Positions 46,702 through 55,464 of a DNA stretch of 64,000 nucleotides are shown one piece after another. The stretch is from Pseudomonadota bacterium. Its GTDB lineage: Bacteria > Pseudomonadota > Gammaproteobacteria > DASZBR01. The stretch spans positions 37,135 to 101,134 of the forward strand of contig JAJYDF010000009.1 of the NCBI GenBank assembly GCA_021777765.1. Direction: 5' to 3'. Every line of letters begins with the position of its first letter. The first letter of the stretch is position 1. The position numbers and the translations under genes are program-made. The notes below the pieces were generated by a model, which ran no database searches, was not told the DNA's origin, and was given only the letters and a program-made list of their open reading frames with translations.

Positions 46702-47940
46702 ATGTTAAGTGAAAAATTTTTAAAACCACCTTCATATACAGATAAAAATAGTAATATTTTTTCTGTAAATGTACTCAACACCAGACAATTTGATCTACAA
46801 GATGTTACATCTGCGAATAGGGAATTTTTGAGTACAGTTTCAAACAGTAATAATAGAGTCGGAAATTTTGTTTGCGAATCAAGTAAACAAAACAAATTTC
46901 TGACGGATATTTATCAACTCGGTTTTATGTCTCATCAGAAAACGCATTTGCCATTGCGTGCTTTTAATATACCAGATGAGATCAGAGTTCAATTTTCTAA
47001 TAAATCACAATTTACCTTAGCCGATAAAAATGTTATCGGTAGCTTTTTGTATCGATTAGAGAATGAGCCAGCTACAGATAATCCTACCGTGCAATTAATT
47101 CTTGATGATTTTGAGACATTCATGCCGGAGCTATATGGCATCTCACCAAATTATGAAGATGAAAATATCATTGAAGAAAGTAATGCTGAAGAGAGTTTGG
47201 AAGATTCCGATAATGATGTTGATACGGATAGTGATGTCGATGAATCTGAACAGCAAATAAATCAAGATATTGATCAAATTACATTATTGGCACAAGAGGA
47301 AGATATTAATTTAATTGATGCCAATGAAAAAAACATTGATCATGAAGATGAAGATATAAACTCTGCAAATGATCCAGATGGAAATGTAAATAATAATTTG
47401 GAAGAAGAAGTCGTTTCTGCTGATTTCGATGACGATATCAATAATGACGAGGAAGAAGATCCTCTTGATGAGTCTGAGGATGAGAATTTAGAAAGTAATA
47501 AAGATGATGATGATCTGCTAGAAGATGAGTTTGATGAAGATTCTGATGAGCGTACTGAAGATGATTTAGAGCTATGTACAAAAGATGATCATGAAGTAGA
47601 GCGGCGCGCTCGAGATAATGATCAGGATTTAGAATTTAATGCGAATAATGATCTTAATGAAAATAATTCTTCTGGTGCAGATGAATGTGATTTAAATACT
47701 GAACCTGAAATGTCAGTTGCACGTTTATCCGCAGTTTTGGATAAATGGGGTCTCTTTTCAGAAATGCGTAACCGATTTAATAACATTGAATCATCCGTAA
47801 ATATTGAAGCTGATATTAATGATGAGCATCGAGTTGTTGCTAATATAAGTCGTCACACAAATGCATCGCAACTAGATACTCAACTGCGAGATGGCCTCAT
47901 GGAAGATAATTCTGTTATGCAAATGAGAAAATGGCGATAA
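46702..47940 (+). CDS. Highly acidic unknown protein, 412 residues
   Basis: ATG 46702 has a G-rich ribosome-like site (GGGGGG) about 8 bases upstream. The first about 140 residues are a mixed domain (MLSEKFLKPPSYTDKNSN at the start). From about 150 to 310 the sequence is an extraordinary run of Asp, Glu and Asn (such as SDVDESEQQINQDIDQI, DDDDLLEDEFDEDSDERTED). The last about 70 residues are ordinary. No signal peptide or membrane helix. Acidic stretches can bind calcium, histone-like proteins or act as intrinsically disordered linkers; none is shown here. Unknown. Confidence 0.6.
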   Translation: MLSEKFLKPPSYTDKNSNIFSVNVLNTRQFDLQDVTSANREFLSTVSNSNNRVGNFVCESSKQNKFLTDIYQLGFMSHQKTHLPLRAFNIPDEIRVQFSNKSQFTLADKNVIGSFLYRLENEPATDNPTVQLILDDFETFMPELYGISPNYEDENIIEESNAEESLEDSDNDVDTDSDVDESEQQINQDIDQITLLAQEEDINLIDANEKNIDHEDEDINSANDPDGNVNNNLEEEVVSADFDDDINNDEEEDPLDESEDENLESNKDDDDLLEDEFDEDSDERTEDDLELCTKDDHEVERRARDNDQDLEFNANNDLNENNSSGADECDLNTEPEMSVARLSAVLDKWGLFSEMRNRFNNIESSVNIEADINDEHRVVANISRHTNASQLDTQLRDGLMEDNSVMQMRKWR

Positions 47941-48060
47941 ATAATTAACCTCCTGAATAAGTAGTGAATTAAGATATAATGGTTGAATTAATCAATATTA
48001 AACTACTTATTCAGAAATGCTTTGTTCCTTCCTTGGGTTATCAATACAGTATTTCAAATA

Positions 48061-48372
48061 CTAATAATAATTCCAACGATAATATCGACGATAATGCCGA
48101 CGGTATACTCCGTTATAATAATATCCACCATAAGGACGATAATAACCACCATAATAGGGTCGATAATAACCGCCATAATAAGGTCGATAATATCCGCCAT
48201 AATATGGTCGATAATAACCCCCATAATACGGATGATGATATCCGTAACCGCCATGTCCCACGACTACAACATAAGCATCACTCACTGATGGCGTAAAACA
48301 AGCTACACTAATCACTATTACTGCAATTAATTTAACGTGTTTTCTTGCCAACTTACCGATTAAATTAAACAT
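48061..48372 (-). CDS. Secreted Gly/Tyr-repeat protein, 103 residues
   Basis: ATG 48372 is preceded by AAGGAGG, a very strong ribosome site; an in-frame start at 48390 lies upstream of it. A signal peptide (HVKLIAVIVISVACF) is followed by VSDAYVVVVGHGGYGYHH and then four to five eight-residue repeats of the type GGYYRPYY, ending in a basic Tyr/Arg tail. Such Gly-Tyr-rich small proteins occur at bacterial surfaces and outer membranes. The repeat is encoded by a 24-bp tandem array. Function unknown. Confidence 0.75.
   Translation of the reverse strand: MFNLIGKLARKHVKLIAVIVISVACFTPSVSDAYVVVVGHGGYGYHHPYYGGYYRPYYGGYYRPYYGGYYRPYYGGYYRPYGGYYYNGVYRRHYRRYYRWNYY
48133..48235. repeat. 24-bp tandem array (codes eight-residue repeat)
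   Basis: About four copies of GTCGATAATAACCGCCATAA with TAAG-like joins on the plus strand, within the secreted Gly/Tyr gene. Copy number may vary between strains. Confidence 0.8.
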
Positions 48373-48416
48373 AGATGACCTCCTTTCCAAAAATTTAAAA
48401 TTATTTTTTTGAACGA

Positions 48417-48806
48417 TTAACCTTTTTTAAAACCCATATAAGCCAGAAACGCACCTAATAGAAAATCAACGCCATAACCACCATATTGAAATGAATGATG
48501 CATGATAAAAAATAGCGTCAAAACACTTATATAATGAGGAAACATTAAAATACTTATGCTTTTTAAAAGTAATATCCATCCCACAATGGTGATAACGACC
48601 TTCCAACTCCATTGCCAAATATTATGATATAAAACTAATAGTAGTCCGATGATTAAAGTCATAAGACCGGCAGTCATCATTAAAGCAGGGAAAGTAACAA
48701 AGCCAGACATAAGAGATGCTATTTGGTGCATGTGAATGTACATTGCTACACTCACAATGATTAAATATAAGCCAATTAATTTACCAAGAAATTTCGATTT
48801 ATCCAT
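48417..48806 (-). CDS. Small membrane protein, 129 residues
   Basis: About four hydrophobic segments (LIGLYLIIVSVAMYIHM, MMTAGLMTLIIGLLLVL, VITIVGWILLLKSISIL and LLGAFLAYMGF). GGAG lies about 9 bases before the ATG. It is 44 bases upstream of the secreted Gly/Tyr gene on the same strand and may be transcribed with it. No family recognised. Inner-membrane location is expected. Confidence 0.65.
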   Translation of the reverse strand: MDKSKFLGKLIGLYLIIVSVAMYIHMHQIASLMSGFVTFPALMMTAGLMTLIIGLLLVLYHNIWQWSWKVVITIVGWILLLKSISILMFPHYISVLTLFFIMHHSFQYGGYGVDFLLGAFLAYMGFKKG

Positions 48807-49182
48807 TGCTATTCTCCAGAATTAACACACATAAATCTAATACTCTAATTATAGTACTTTTCCATGCAGTTATTTCTGTTAAAAATGGCATTATTTCTTA
48901 TGTCAAAATAATCAAAATTAAAATCGACTTGATTCATTCATTATACCTCTTTACGCATATTAGTAGCTGGTCTATAAATTATATAAATGAAGCTCAGAGA
49001 GGATGAAAAATATGCAAGAAAAATCGTGGGTAAAATTAATTTCAGAAGCAGAAATAAGTCTTCCACTGAGAGCGTAATGGCTAATCGTTGCTTAAAATAT
49101 AAGGATATTTAGGTTTTATTCGTTTAATTCCGTTGATATAATCATAGTTTTATTCCTTAACACTTGATACAAGGTAAAGACT
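48807..49182. other. Intergenic before the PHA depolymerase
   Basis: No repeat recognised. A 21-codon frame at 49012-49077 (MQEKSWVKLISEAEISLP) follows AGAGG, but it is too short to call. Mostly AT-rich; presumably carries the divergent promoters. Confidence 0.35.
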
Positions 49183-50715
49183 ATGTTTATAAACCCAATT
49201 GATAGCCGTTCATTATATAATTTTGTTGATTATACATTGCGATCTATTCAACCTTTTTCCGATTATTGCCTTTCTTTAGCAAAGCAATTTAATAGCATAT
49301 CTGATTCTGTGAATTTACCAGTAACATTGCCTTATATCAGTGAAGAGATGAAACAAAATTTTGCGGAGATGCTTAAACAATCCACTTATTTATATCGTAA
49401 AACAGCCGGTAATCTTTATATTTATCATATGTTGACCAGTATTTATGAGAAACCATCATTTGATATTACTGAAGTTAAAATAGGTGATAGTTATTGCGAT
49501 ATTGTGGAAGAAGTTGTTATTCGAAAAAGTTTTTGTAATTTATTACATTTCAAAAAAATGCAAGATAACGGTAAAAATTTGCCGAAAATATTACTTGTTG
49601 CTCCGATGTCAGGACATTTTGCAACATTATTACGCGGTACAGTACGGGATATGTTGCCGTATTATGATGTTTATATTACTGATTGGAAAAATGCTCGTGA
49701 TGTTCCTTTAACAGAAGGGGCGTTTGATTTAGATGAATATGCGCACTATATGATTTCTTTCATGCAATTATTAGGTCCTGATTTGCATGTGATGGCTGTA
49801 TGTCAACCTACGGTACCTGTTTTAGTTGCCTTAGCATTTATGTCAACAGACAATGATCCGAGAGCGCCACGCTCTGTTATTTTATTAGGTGGTCCGATAG
49901 ATACTAATCAATCACCTACTGCCGTCAATGAATTAGCTAACACCAGAGGCGATGATTGGTTTAGACAGAATGTCATTTCAATTGTGCCAAGCCGTTATGC
50001 AGGTGCGATGCGCTTAGTTTATCCCGGATTTATGCAATTATCTGGTTTTTTAAGTATGAATCCTGAGCGACACATGCGATCTCTCGCAAATGCGATTGAA
50101 GATTATGCCAATCAAAAAAGAGAAAATGCATTTAAAACGATACGATTTTATTCCGAATATTTCGCGACAATGGATATTACCGCTGAATTTTATTTACAAA
50201 CAATTAATACCGTTTTTCAACAAAAATTATTAACTAAAGGACGCTACCGATCACGTGGCCGTGATGTTCGATTACAAGACATTAAAAACACTGCCATTTT
50301 AGCGATTGAAGGTGGCAAAGATGATATTACTGGCGTCGGGCAAACTAAATCAGTATTAAATTTTTGTAATAATTTACCTGATGATATGAAAAAATATGTT
50401 TTAGCAGAAGATGTCGGGCATTTTGGTTTATTTAATGGCACTAAATTCAGGAAAATTATTTTACCTGAAATAAGAGCGTTTACATCTGGTTATGATAAAA
50501 CTGCGAAAAAGCAAATAACTCGTTCAGGTTATAAAAATTCCGAGATACAGCAAACAACTCATTTTGGATATAATAATTCCCCGATAAAACAAATAACTAC
50601 TTCTAGTGACAAAAAATCTGCGATAAAACAAACAACTAATGCTAGTAATAAAAATTCTTCAATAAAGAAAACAACCGTTAAAAAAATTGTGAGAAAAAAA
50701 GAAGAAATTATTTAA
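49183..50715 (+). CDS. phaZ: Intracellular polyhydroxyalkanoate depolymerase
   Basis: 510 residues. The family motifs are clear: LVAPMSGHFATLLRGTVRDM, VYITDWKNARDVP, HVMAVCQPTVPVLVALA (lipase-like box with Cys, about residue 206) and LGGPIDTNQSPTAVNELA. Near the end LAEDVGHFGLFNG carries the active His. This alpha/beta-hydrolase breaks down intracellular polyhydroxybutyrate granules. Beyond about residue 440 is an unusual tail of four 13-residue repeats (T-x4-[KN]-[NK]-S-x-I-x2-T type) rich in Lys, Ser and Thr, then VKKIVRKKEE. Such basic tails may bind granules or DNA; this is inference. No PHA synthase lies in the window. Confidence 0.9.
   Translation: MFINPIDSRSLYNFVDYTLRSIQPFSDYCLSLAKQFNSISDSVNLPVTLPYISEEMKQNFAEMLKQSTYLYRKTAGNLYIYHMLTSIYEKPSFDITEVKIGDSYCDIVEEVVIRKSFCNLLHFKKMQDNGKNLPKILLVAPMSGHFATLLRGTVRDMLPYYDVYITDWKNARDVPLTEGAFDLDEYAHYMISFMQLLGPDLHVMAVCQPTVPVLVALAFMSTDNDPRAPRSVILLGGPIDTNQSPTAVNELANTRGDDWFRQNVISIVPSRYAGAMRLVYPGFMQLSGFLSMNPERHMRSLANAIEDYANQKRENAFKTIRFYSEYFATMDITAEFYLQTINTVFQQKLLTKGRYRSRGRDVRLQDIKNTAILAIEGGKDDITGVGQTKSVLNFCNNLPDDMKKYVLAEDVGHFGLFNGTKFRKIILPEIRAFTSGYDKTAKKQITRSGYKNSEIQQTTHFGYNNSPIKQITTSSDKKSAIKQTTNASNKNSSIKKTTVKKIVRKKEEII
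50518..50673. repeat. 39-bp tandem repeat in the depolymerase tail
   Basis: Four diverged 39-bp units, each starting near AACT and coding 13 residues (such as TSSDKKSAIKQT and TNASNKNSSIKKT). Confidence 0.7.
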
Positions 50716-50731
50716 TACCCACACTTTTTTT

Positions 50732-50755
50732 CCTTCTCCCGCAAGCGGGAGAAGG
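50732..50755. repeat. REP-type palindrome
   Basis: CCTTCTCCCGC-AA-GCGGGAGAAGG core immediately after the depolymerase stop, with a T run before it and an A run after. It may also act as a terminator for the depolymerase. Confidence 0.75.
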
Positions 50756-50799
50756 AAATAATAGAAAGATCTATTTTTTTAAGCATTATGGAATAATTA

Positions 50800-51300
50800 A
50801 TGCCCAAAATATTAATCAGTGCTTGCCTCCTAGGCCACAAAGTCCGCTACGATGGCAAAGATAATTTGCAATCTCATCATCGATTGCAGGAATGGATTAA
50901 TGCCGGGAACGTTGTGACAATTTGCCCCGAAATAGCGGGTGGTTTATCAACGCCACGGCCACCCGCAGAAATTCAATTGAATAAAAATGGTCATGATTTC
51001 ATCAATGGCAATGCCAAAATAATGACAATTCATGGTGAAGATGTTTCGCAATCCTATTTATTAGGCGCTAATAAAACACTGAAATTAGCAAAATTGCATA
51101 ATATCCAAGTTGCAATTTTAAAAGCACGTAGTCCTTCATGTGGTTCAACACATATTTATGACGGTACATTTTCAAGTAAAGTCATTGCTGGTGTAGGCGC
51201 AACAGCCGCTTTATTAATCCAGCATGGTATTAAGGTTTTTGATGAGTATCATATTGACGAAGCGTTAGATATGGCGGAACAAACTATTTGCGACGATTAA
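50800..51300 (+). CDS. DUF523 family protein
   Basis: 166 residues. ILISACLLGHKVRYDGKDN, ICPEIAGGLSTPRPPAEIQ and KARSPSCGSTHIYDG are the family motifs, with paired Cys residues (about 8, 42 and in SPSCGS). The family (also called YbbK in some genomes) is widespread and uncharacterised; the Cys pattern suggests metal or redox chemistry. Ribosome site is weak. It follows the depolymerase by about 85 bases with a REP between. Confidence 0.88.
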   Translation: MPKILISACLLGHKVRYDGKDNLQSHHRLQEWINAGNVVTICPEIAGGLSTPRPPAEIQLNKNGHDFINGNAKIMTIHGEDVSQSYLLGANKTLKLAKLHNIQVAILKARSPSCGSTHIYDGTFSSKVIAGVGATAALLIQHGIKVFDEYHIDEALDMAEQTICDD

Positions 51301-51485
51301 AATTAATTTAATCTGGATAAATCGATGAGTGATTTATCCGGTTAATTGCTAAAGAGGTCCAATGATTTAATCTAATTACTCAATCATTACTATTTTACGA
51401 ATAAATAAAAAGCTTTAAGACTTGTCATTCTGATGACGCATGTCATAATATTAAGAATTTTGTTTTATCAAGGAAGATCGATTTC

Positions 51486-52403
51486 ATGGTGTCATTAAAA
51501 TACTGTCGCTTATTTATAGTGTTGTTTGGCATGATGTTATTTTCTAATTGTTTTGCCACAGAAGTGGCTATTACTATCGATGATTTCCCTGGTGTCGGCC
51601 CTTTACCTCTCGGCGTTTCACGACTTGATGTCGAAAATCAAATATTAAATACATTACAGAAATACCAAATTCAAAATGTCTATGGCATGGTCATTGGTGG
51701 GGAAGTTGTTGGTGATCGCAAAATGGAATATATCATTAATCATTGGATAGCAAATGGTAATTTTGTAGCTAATCATACTTACACCCATCACGATTTAGCG
51801 AAAGTGGATGCGGATTTTTATATTAATGATATACAAAAAACAGATGATTATTTATCACAAGTTAAACAAAATGCGACGTATAAATATTTTCGCTATCCTT
51901 ATTTATCAGACGGAAATACTTTAGCAAAACGTACTGCGGTACGGAGTTATTTATTTAATCATGGTTATCAAATTGCACCAGTAACCATTAATTTTTCTGA
52001 TTATGAATGGAATGCGCCTTATGCAAGATGTGTGCGACAGAATAATACCAATGCGATTGCATGGTTAAAACAAATTTATATTCAAGAAGCATTAAGTGCA
52101 TTAGATGAAGCACATTATTCATCAGAGAAATTATTTCATCGGGATATTAAAAATATTTTATTAATTCATTTAGGGCCTTTTGATGCAGTGGTGTTAGATG
52201 ATTTAATTAATGCTTATCAACAACGCGGCGTGACATTTATTAGTTTAAATGATGCGATGACTGATCCGGTTTATAAACTCAATTTAAATCCATACAGAGC
52301 ACAAACGTATACCTTATCAAAACGTACTGAATCAAAAGATGATCCCATTGTGCCAATAACGAGTAGACAAGTGCAGGAGCAGCTTGATCGTATTTGTCGC
52401 TGA
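51486..52403 (+). CDS. Secreted polysaccharide deacetylase family protein
   Basis: 305 residues with a signal peptide (LFIVLFGMMLFSNCFA) and AGGAAG upstream of the ATG. AITIDDFPGVGP carries the first Asp pair of the NodB fold, NHTYTHHDL has the two metal-binding His residues, and FRYPYLSDGNT is the third motif. NodB enzymes remove acetyl groups from peptidoglycan, chitin or other glycans. Periplasmic or exported. The C-terminal half (ILLIHLGPFDAVVLDDLI) fits the family. The target glycan is not shown. Confidence 0.87.
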   Translation: MVSLKYCRLFIVLFGMMLFSNCFATEVAITIDDFPGVGPLPLGVSRLDVENQILNTLQKYQIQNVYGMVIGGEVVGDRKMEYIINHWIANGNFVANHTYTHHDLAKVDADFYINDIQKTDDYLSQVKQNATYKYFRYPYLSDGNTLAKRTAVRSYLFNHGYQIAPVTINFSDYEWNAPYARCVRQNNTNAIAWLKQIYIQEALSALDEAHYSSEKLFHRDIKNILLIHLGPFDAVVLDDLINAYQQRGVTFISLNDAMTDPVYKLNLNPYRAQTYTLSKRTESKDDPIVPITSRQVQEQLDRICR

Positions 52404-52418
52404 TTGGCACCTCTTCTA

Positions 52419-52427
52419 TGCTATAAT
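52419..52427 (+). promoter_or_regulatory. Extended -10 promoter
   Basis: TGCTATAAT (52419-52427) lies about 43 bases before the next start, partly beyond the stop of the deacetylase gene. A clear -35 is not seen. Confidence 0.45.
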
Positions 52428-52470
52428 CATTAACGATAGGAAGCTTGTTAAACAACGGAGTGAAACCAAA

Positions 52471-52812
52471 ATGAAAAAATATTTACTATTATTAGCAATA
52501 TTTTTATTAACCAATATAAACACTGCTTTCGCAGAAAATTATGATTCATTTTACCCCTATGATTTTATTATTATCCCATGGTATTCAGATGTAACGAATG
52601 TCTCAATCGTTGTTCCAAACCCCCATGCTGATAATAGAATGATATTTATTCAGCTTGATGACAACACCACCGTCAATGTAGTCTGCAATGGTTATGAATT
52701 TATGAATATCCAAAATGAATTTACTTGTAAATCACGGTTGCCTGTAATTTGGACTAATGCGAGATCTCATAGACGTGCTAGTGGCACATTCCAAATAACT
52801 CCCATTCTTTAG
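52471..52812 (+). CDS. Small secreted protein, 113 residues
   Basis: ATG 52471 is preceded by GGAG about 11 bases upstream; the longer open frame upstream overlaps the previous gene and is rejected. A clear signal peptide (LLLLAIFLLTNINTAFA) leads to a short mature protein with two Cys (VVCNGYEFMN, TCKSR) that may form one disulfide. Periplasmic or exported. No family recognised. Confidence 0.65.
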   Translation: MKKYLLLLAIFLLTNINTAFAENYDSFYPYDFIIIPWYSDVTNVSIVVPNPHADNRMIFIQLDDNTTVNVVCNGYEFMNIQNEFTCKSRLPVIWTNARSHRRASGTFQITPIL

Positions 52813-52821
52813 GTAAATAAT

Positions 52822-53679
52822 TTGATAAATTTAAAACAATTAGTAGGGTTAATATTATTATTATTGTCGAATGTTACCTTTCCTCAAACATTAAATTCAA
52901 TTCCTGATTGTTCTCAGCCGCAAAGCAAACAAGTATGTTACGTCACAGATGTAAATTCATTGCGATTATTGCAATTTAATTATGGTAAGCAAATTGTTAA
53001 GCAATTAATTCAAACTTATCAAAATGAAAATCCAGCACAATATCAACATCGGTTAGAAAAAATATATTTTCCAGTTATAATTGCGCCCGATCAAAAAATG
53101 TACTTGTTTAATAATGTAGAATTGTTAATGGCGTCTAATCAATTAGCAAATATTAAGCATTATCATTATAAGTATTACCTTAAAATTATTAAAAATTTCG
53201 CGAGCAATGATCAGTCATATACTATGCAAGATTTTTGGCAATGGTTGCAAAATTCGCATTATGTTTGGTTAAACGATAATGGTGTTACTAAATCACCATC
53301 GCAATTACCCAAACAGATAAATGCTTTAAGTAATGATCCTTATCTTACTTTAGCTAAAGAATTAAAAGTGACGCAGTGGTGCTATAAAGCGAATGCTGAA
53401 ACAATTTATAATAATTTAGATTTTTATTGGGCGGATTATTTCAGAAGTTTGGTAGAAGAAGCGCAAATACCTGAGTATCTTGATCCTGATGCTACAACTG
53501 TGAAAGGACAGAAAAGAATACAAGCGTATTTGGATTATATTCATATTGCTGGTATTTGCCATGTCAATGTAGCGGATAAATTGCCGGGATTTTGTCAGTA
53601 TAATAATGAATGCATTGTTTTTCCTTCTCCCCGAAGGGGAGACGGTGCCGAAGGCGGATTAGGGGGTATTAAATGGTGA
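52822..53679 (+). CDS. Secreted unknown protein with a rewritten C-terminus
   Basis: Starts at TTG 52822 (read as M) with AGG upstream; no ATG fits better. A signal peptide (LVGLILLLLSNVTFPQ) precedes a 250-residue mature part with four Cys in pairs (IPDCSQPQSKQVC...CHVNVADKLPGFCQYNNEC). The last 19 residues (VFPSPRRGDGAEGG and on) are coded by a REP palindrome (53623 onward), so the natural end of the protein has been replaced by the repeat. Periplasmic location expected. Function unknown. The next gene begins inside the same REP pair. Confidence 0.65.
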   Translation: MINLKQLVGLILLLLSNVTFPQTLNSIPDCSQPQSKQVCYVTDVNSLRLLQFNYGKQIVKQLIQTYQNENPAQYQHRLEKIYFPVIIAPDQKMYLFNNVELLMASNQLANIKHYHYKYYLKIIKNFASNDQSYTMQDFWQWLQNSHYVWLNDNGVTKSPSQLPKQINALSNDPYLTLAKELKVTQWCYKANAETIYNNLDFYWADYFRSLVEEAQIPEYLDPDATTVKGQKRIQAYLDYIHIAGICHVNVADKLPGFCQYNNECIVFPSPRRGDGAEGGLGGIKW

Positions 53680-53742
53680 TAAACAATTTTTTATACACAC
53701 CCTCATCTACCGAAGGCACCTTCTCCCGCAAGCGGGAGAAGG
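53623..53742. repeat. Inverted pair of REP palindromes (BIME-like)
   Basis: Copy 1: CCTTCTCCCCGAAGGGGAGA (53623 on) then CGGTGCCGAAGGCGGATTAG. Copy 2, inverted: CCTCATCTACCGAAGGCACC then TTCTCCCGCAAGCGGGAGAA ending at 53742. The pair spans the end of one gene and the apparent start of the next. Same layout as 58297-58414. Confidence 0.85.
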
Positions 53743-53765
53743 AAAGAATAGGAAGATCGAGACGA

Positions 53766-54659
53766 TTGCAAATTCATATTAATAAATTCATTTTATATGG
53801 AATAACAAATATAACCCTTTTTATATTTTTATTGTGGTCTTTATCTGCACAAGCAATAATAAATATCGTCGCTGCTGAAAATATGTACGGCTCAGTTGCC
53901 AAAGAAATAGGCGGTGACAAAGTCAACGTAGTCAGTATATTAAATAATCCAAACCAAGATCCTCATTTATTTAGCGCAAGTCCAAGTACTGCCAGAGCAG
54001 TAGCAAAAGCGGATATTATTGTTTACAACGGCATTGCTTATGATGGATGGATGGATAAGTTGCTCAGCGTGCAGAAAAATCCCTCACAAAAAATCATCAT
54101 TATCGCTAATTTAGTTGGCGCTAAAATGGGTGATAATCCACATTTATGGTATTCACCTAATACAATGCCTGTTTATGCACAATATTTAACGACACAATTA
54201 CAACAACTCGATCCCGCTAATAAATCTTTTTATGCGACACAACTCATAAATTTTCAGAAAAACTATCAGCAGTTAAATAATAAAATTAATCAGATAAAAC
54301 AGCATTATCACAATATATCGGTGATCGCTACAGAACCGTTATTTAATGATATGGCACAAGCTTTAGGATTTAATATATTAGCCAAGCCATTTCAAATGAA
54401 TATAATGAATGATGTTGAGCCAACACCTACACAATTACGTGACTTTGAAAATGACCTGAATTCACACAGTGCACGTATTTTCTTTTACAATAAGCAAGTG
54501 ATTAGTCCATTAACGTTACAATTGCAGAAAATGGCTATTAATGAAAGAATATCTGTTGTGGGAGTTACTGAAACGCAGCCAGAAGATATGAACTATATAC
54601 AATGGATGCTAAATCAATTAATCGCAACGGAACAAGCGTTAGATGCAAAATCCAATTAA
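53766..54659 (+). CDS. Metal ABC transporter substrate-binding protein (ZnuA/TroA family)
   Basis: The first 31 codons of the longest frame (from 53673) are the REP repeat, so I start at TTG 53766, which has GGAAG about 9 bases upstream. A signal peptide follows (ITLFIFLLWSLSAQA). IVAAENMYGSVAKEIGGDKV, DPHLFSASPSTARAVAKADI and NPHLWYSP provide the usual His and Glu/Asp metal ligands of the cluster A-I family. It captures zinc or manganese in the periplasm and hands it to the transporter coded by the next two genes. No long His-rich loop is present, so the metal is uncertain. Confidence 0.85.
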   Translation: MQIHINKFILYGITNITLFIFLLWSLSAQAIINIVAAENMYGSVAKEIGGDKVNVVSILNNPNQDPHLFSASPSTARAVAKADIIVYNGIAYDGWMDKLLSVQKNPSQKIIIIANLVGAKMGDNPHLWYSPNTMPVYAQYLTTQLQQLDPANKSFYATQLINFQKNYQQLNNKINQIKQHYHNISVIATEPLFNDMAQALGFNILAKPFQMNIMNDVEPTPTQLRDFENDLNSHSARIFFYNKQVISPLTLQLQKMAINERISVVGVTETQPEDMNYIQWMLNQLIATEQALDAKSN

Positions 54660-55464
54660 TCTACAACAATTAATACCATCACTGACTTTTGAGCATGTGA
54701 CATTATCATTCAATCATAAAACCATCGTAGAAAATTTTAATGCCCAAATTAATGCGGGAGAATTTATTGGCATTTTTGGACCTAATGGTTCAGGTAAAAC
54801 GACATTATTACGCGCTATATTAGGATTGTTATCACCTGCACAAGGTAAAATTGTCGTATTTAAAAATCCTACACAACGCGGCAATTCCGCAATTGGCTAT
54901 ATGCCACAATCACGATCACAAATTCCACCCGATAATTTTAGTGGTATTGCTATGGTTTCAGTCGCAATGCATGGATATCGATTAGGTATACCTTATATTT
55001 CGGCAAAACAAAAAAAACGCATAGATGAAGTTATAGAATTAGTCGGCGCAAAAGAATTTGCACATAGGCCTTTTGTGCAATTATCTGGGGGTGAAAAACA
55101 ACGATTATTATTAGCGCAAGTGATGTTAGATAATCCACAAATATTATTATTAGATGAACCGTTAGCGAATTTGGATCCCAACAGCCAAGAAAATTTAATT
55201 GCAATTATTCAGCAAATACAACAGCAATTTCATGCCACTATTTTGTTTACAGCGCATGATGTTAATCCCTTATTAGGCGTAATGAACCGTGTTTTATATA
55301 TGGCTAACGGGAATGCCAAATTAGGGACTGTTAACGAAGTCATTACTTCAGAGCAATTAACAAAATTATATGGCGTGCCTATTGATGTCATTCAATTGCA
55401 ACATCGTATTTTTGTGCTCAGCCATGAAAGAGGTGAAATAGATCATGGTACACATTGTCACTGA
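54643..55464 (+). CDS. Metal ABC transporter ATP-binding protein (ZnuC-like)
   Basis: 273 residues. Walker A GPNGSGKTTLLRAILG, signature LSGGEKQRLLLAQ, Walker B LLLDEPLANLD and the switch His in TAHD are all present. It overlaps the end of the binding-protein gene by 17 bases, so translation is coupled. It powers uptake of zinc or manganese with the permease that follows (overlap about 20 bases). Confidence 0.93.
   Translation: MQNPINLQQLIPSLTFEHVTLSFNHKTIVENFNAQINAGEFIGIFGPNGSGKTTLLRAILGLLSPAQGKIVVFKNPTQRGNSAIGYMPQSRSQIPPDNFSGIAMVSVAMHGYRLGIPYISAKQKKRIDEVIELVGAKEFAHRPFVQLSGGEKQRLLLAQVMLDNPQILLLDEPLANLDPNSQENLIAIIQQIQQQFHATILFTAHDVNPLLGVMNRVLYMANGNAKLGTVNEVITSEQLTKLYGVPIDVIQLQHRIFVLSHERGEIDHGTHCH

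Noticed and set aside
48133..48235. Possible CRISPR array because of regular repeats
   Set aside because: Units are adjacent without unique spacers and code for protein repeats in frame.
47979..48296. Plus-strand frames rich in Asn/Asp/His and Ile/Thr repeats
   Set aside because: They are shadows of the 24-bp tandem array of the minus-strand Gly/Tyr gene, which has a signal peptide and strong ribosome site.
49012..49077. 21-codon frame with AGAGG upstream before the PHA depolymerase
   Set aside because: Too short and of ordinary composition; no feature beyond a weak ribosome site supports it. Mentioned only as content of the gap.
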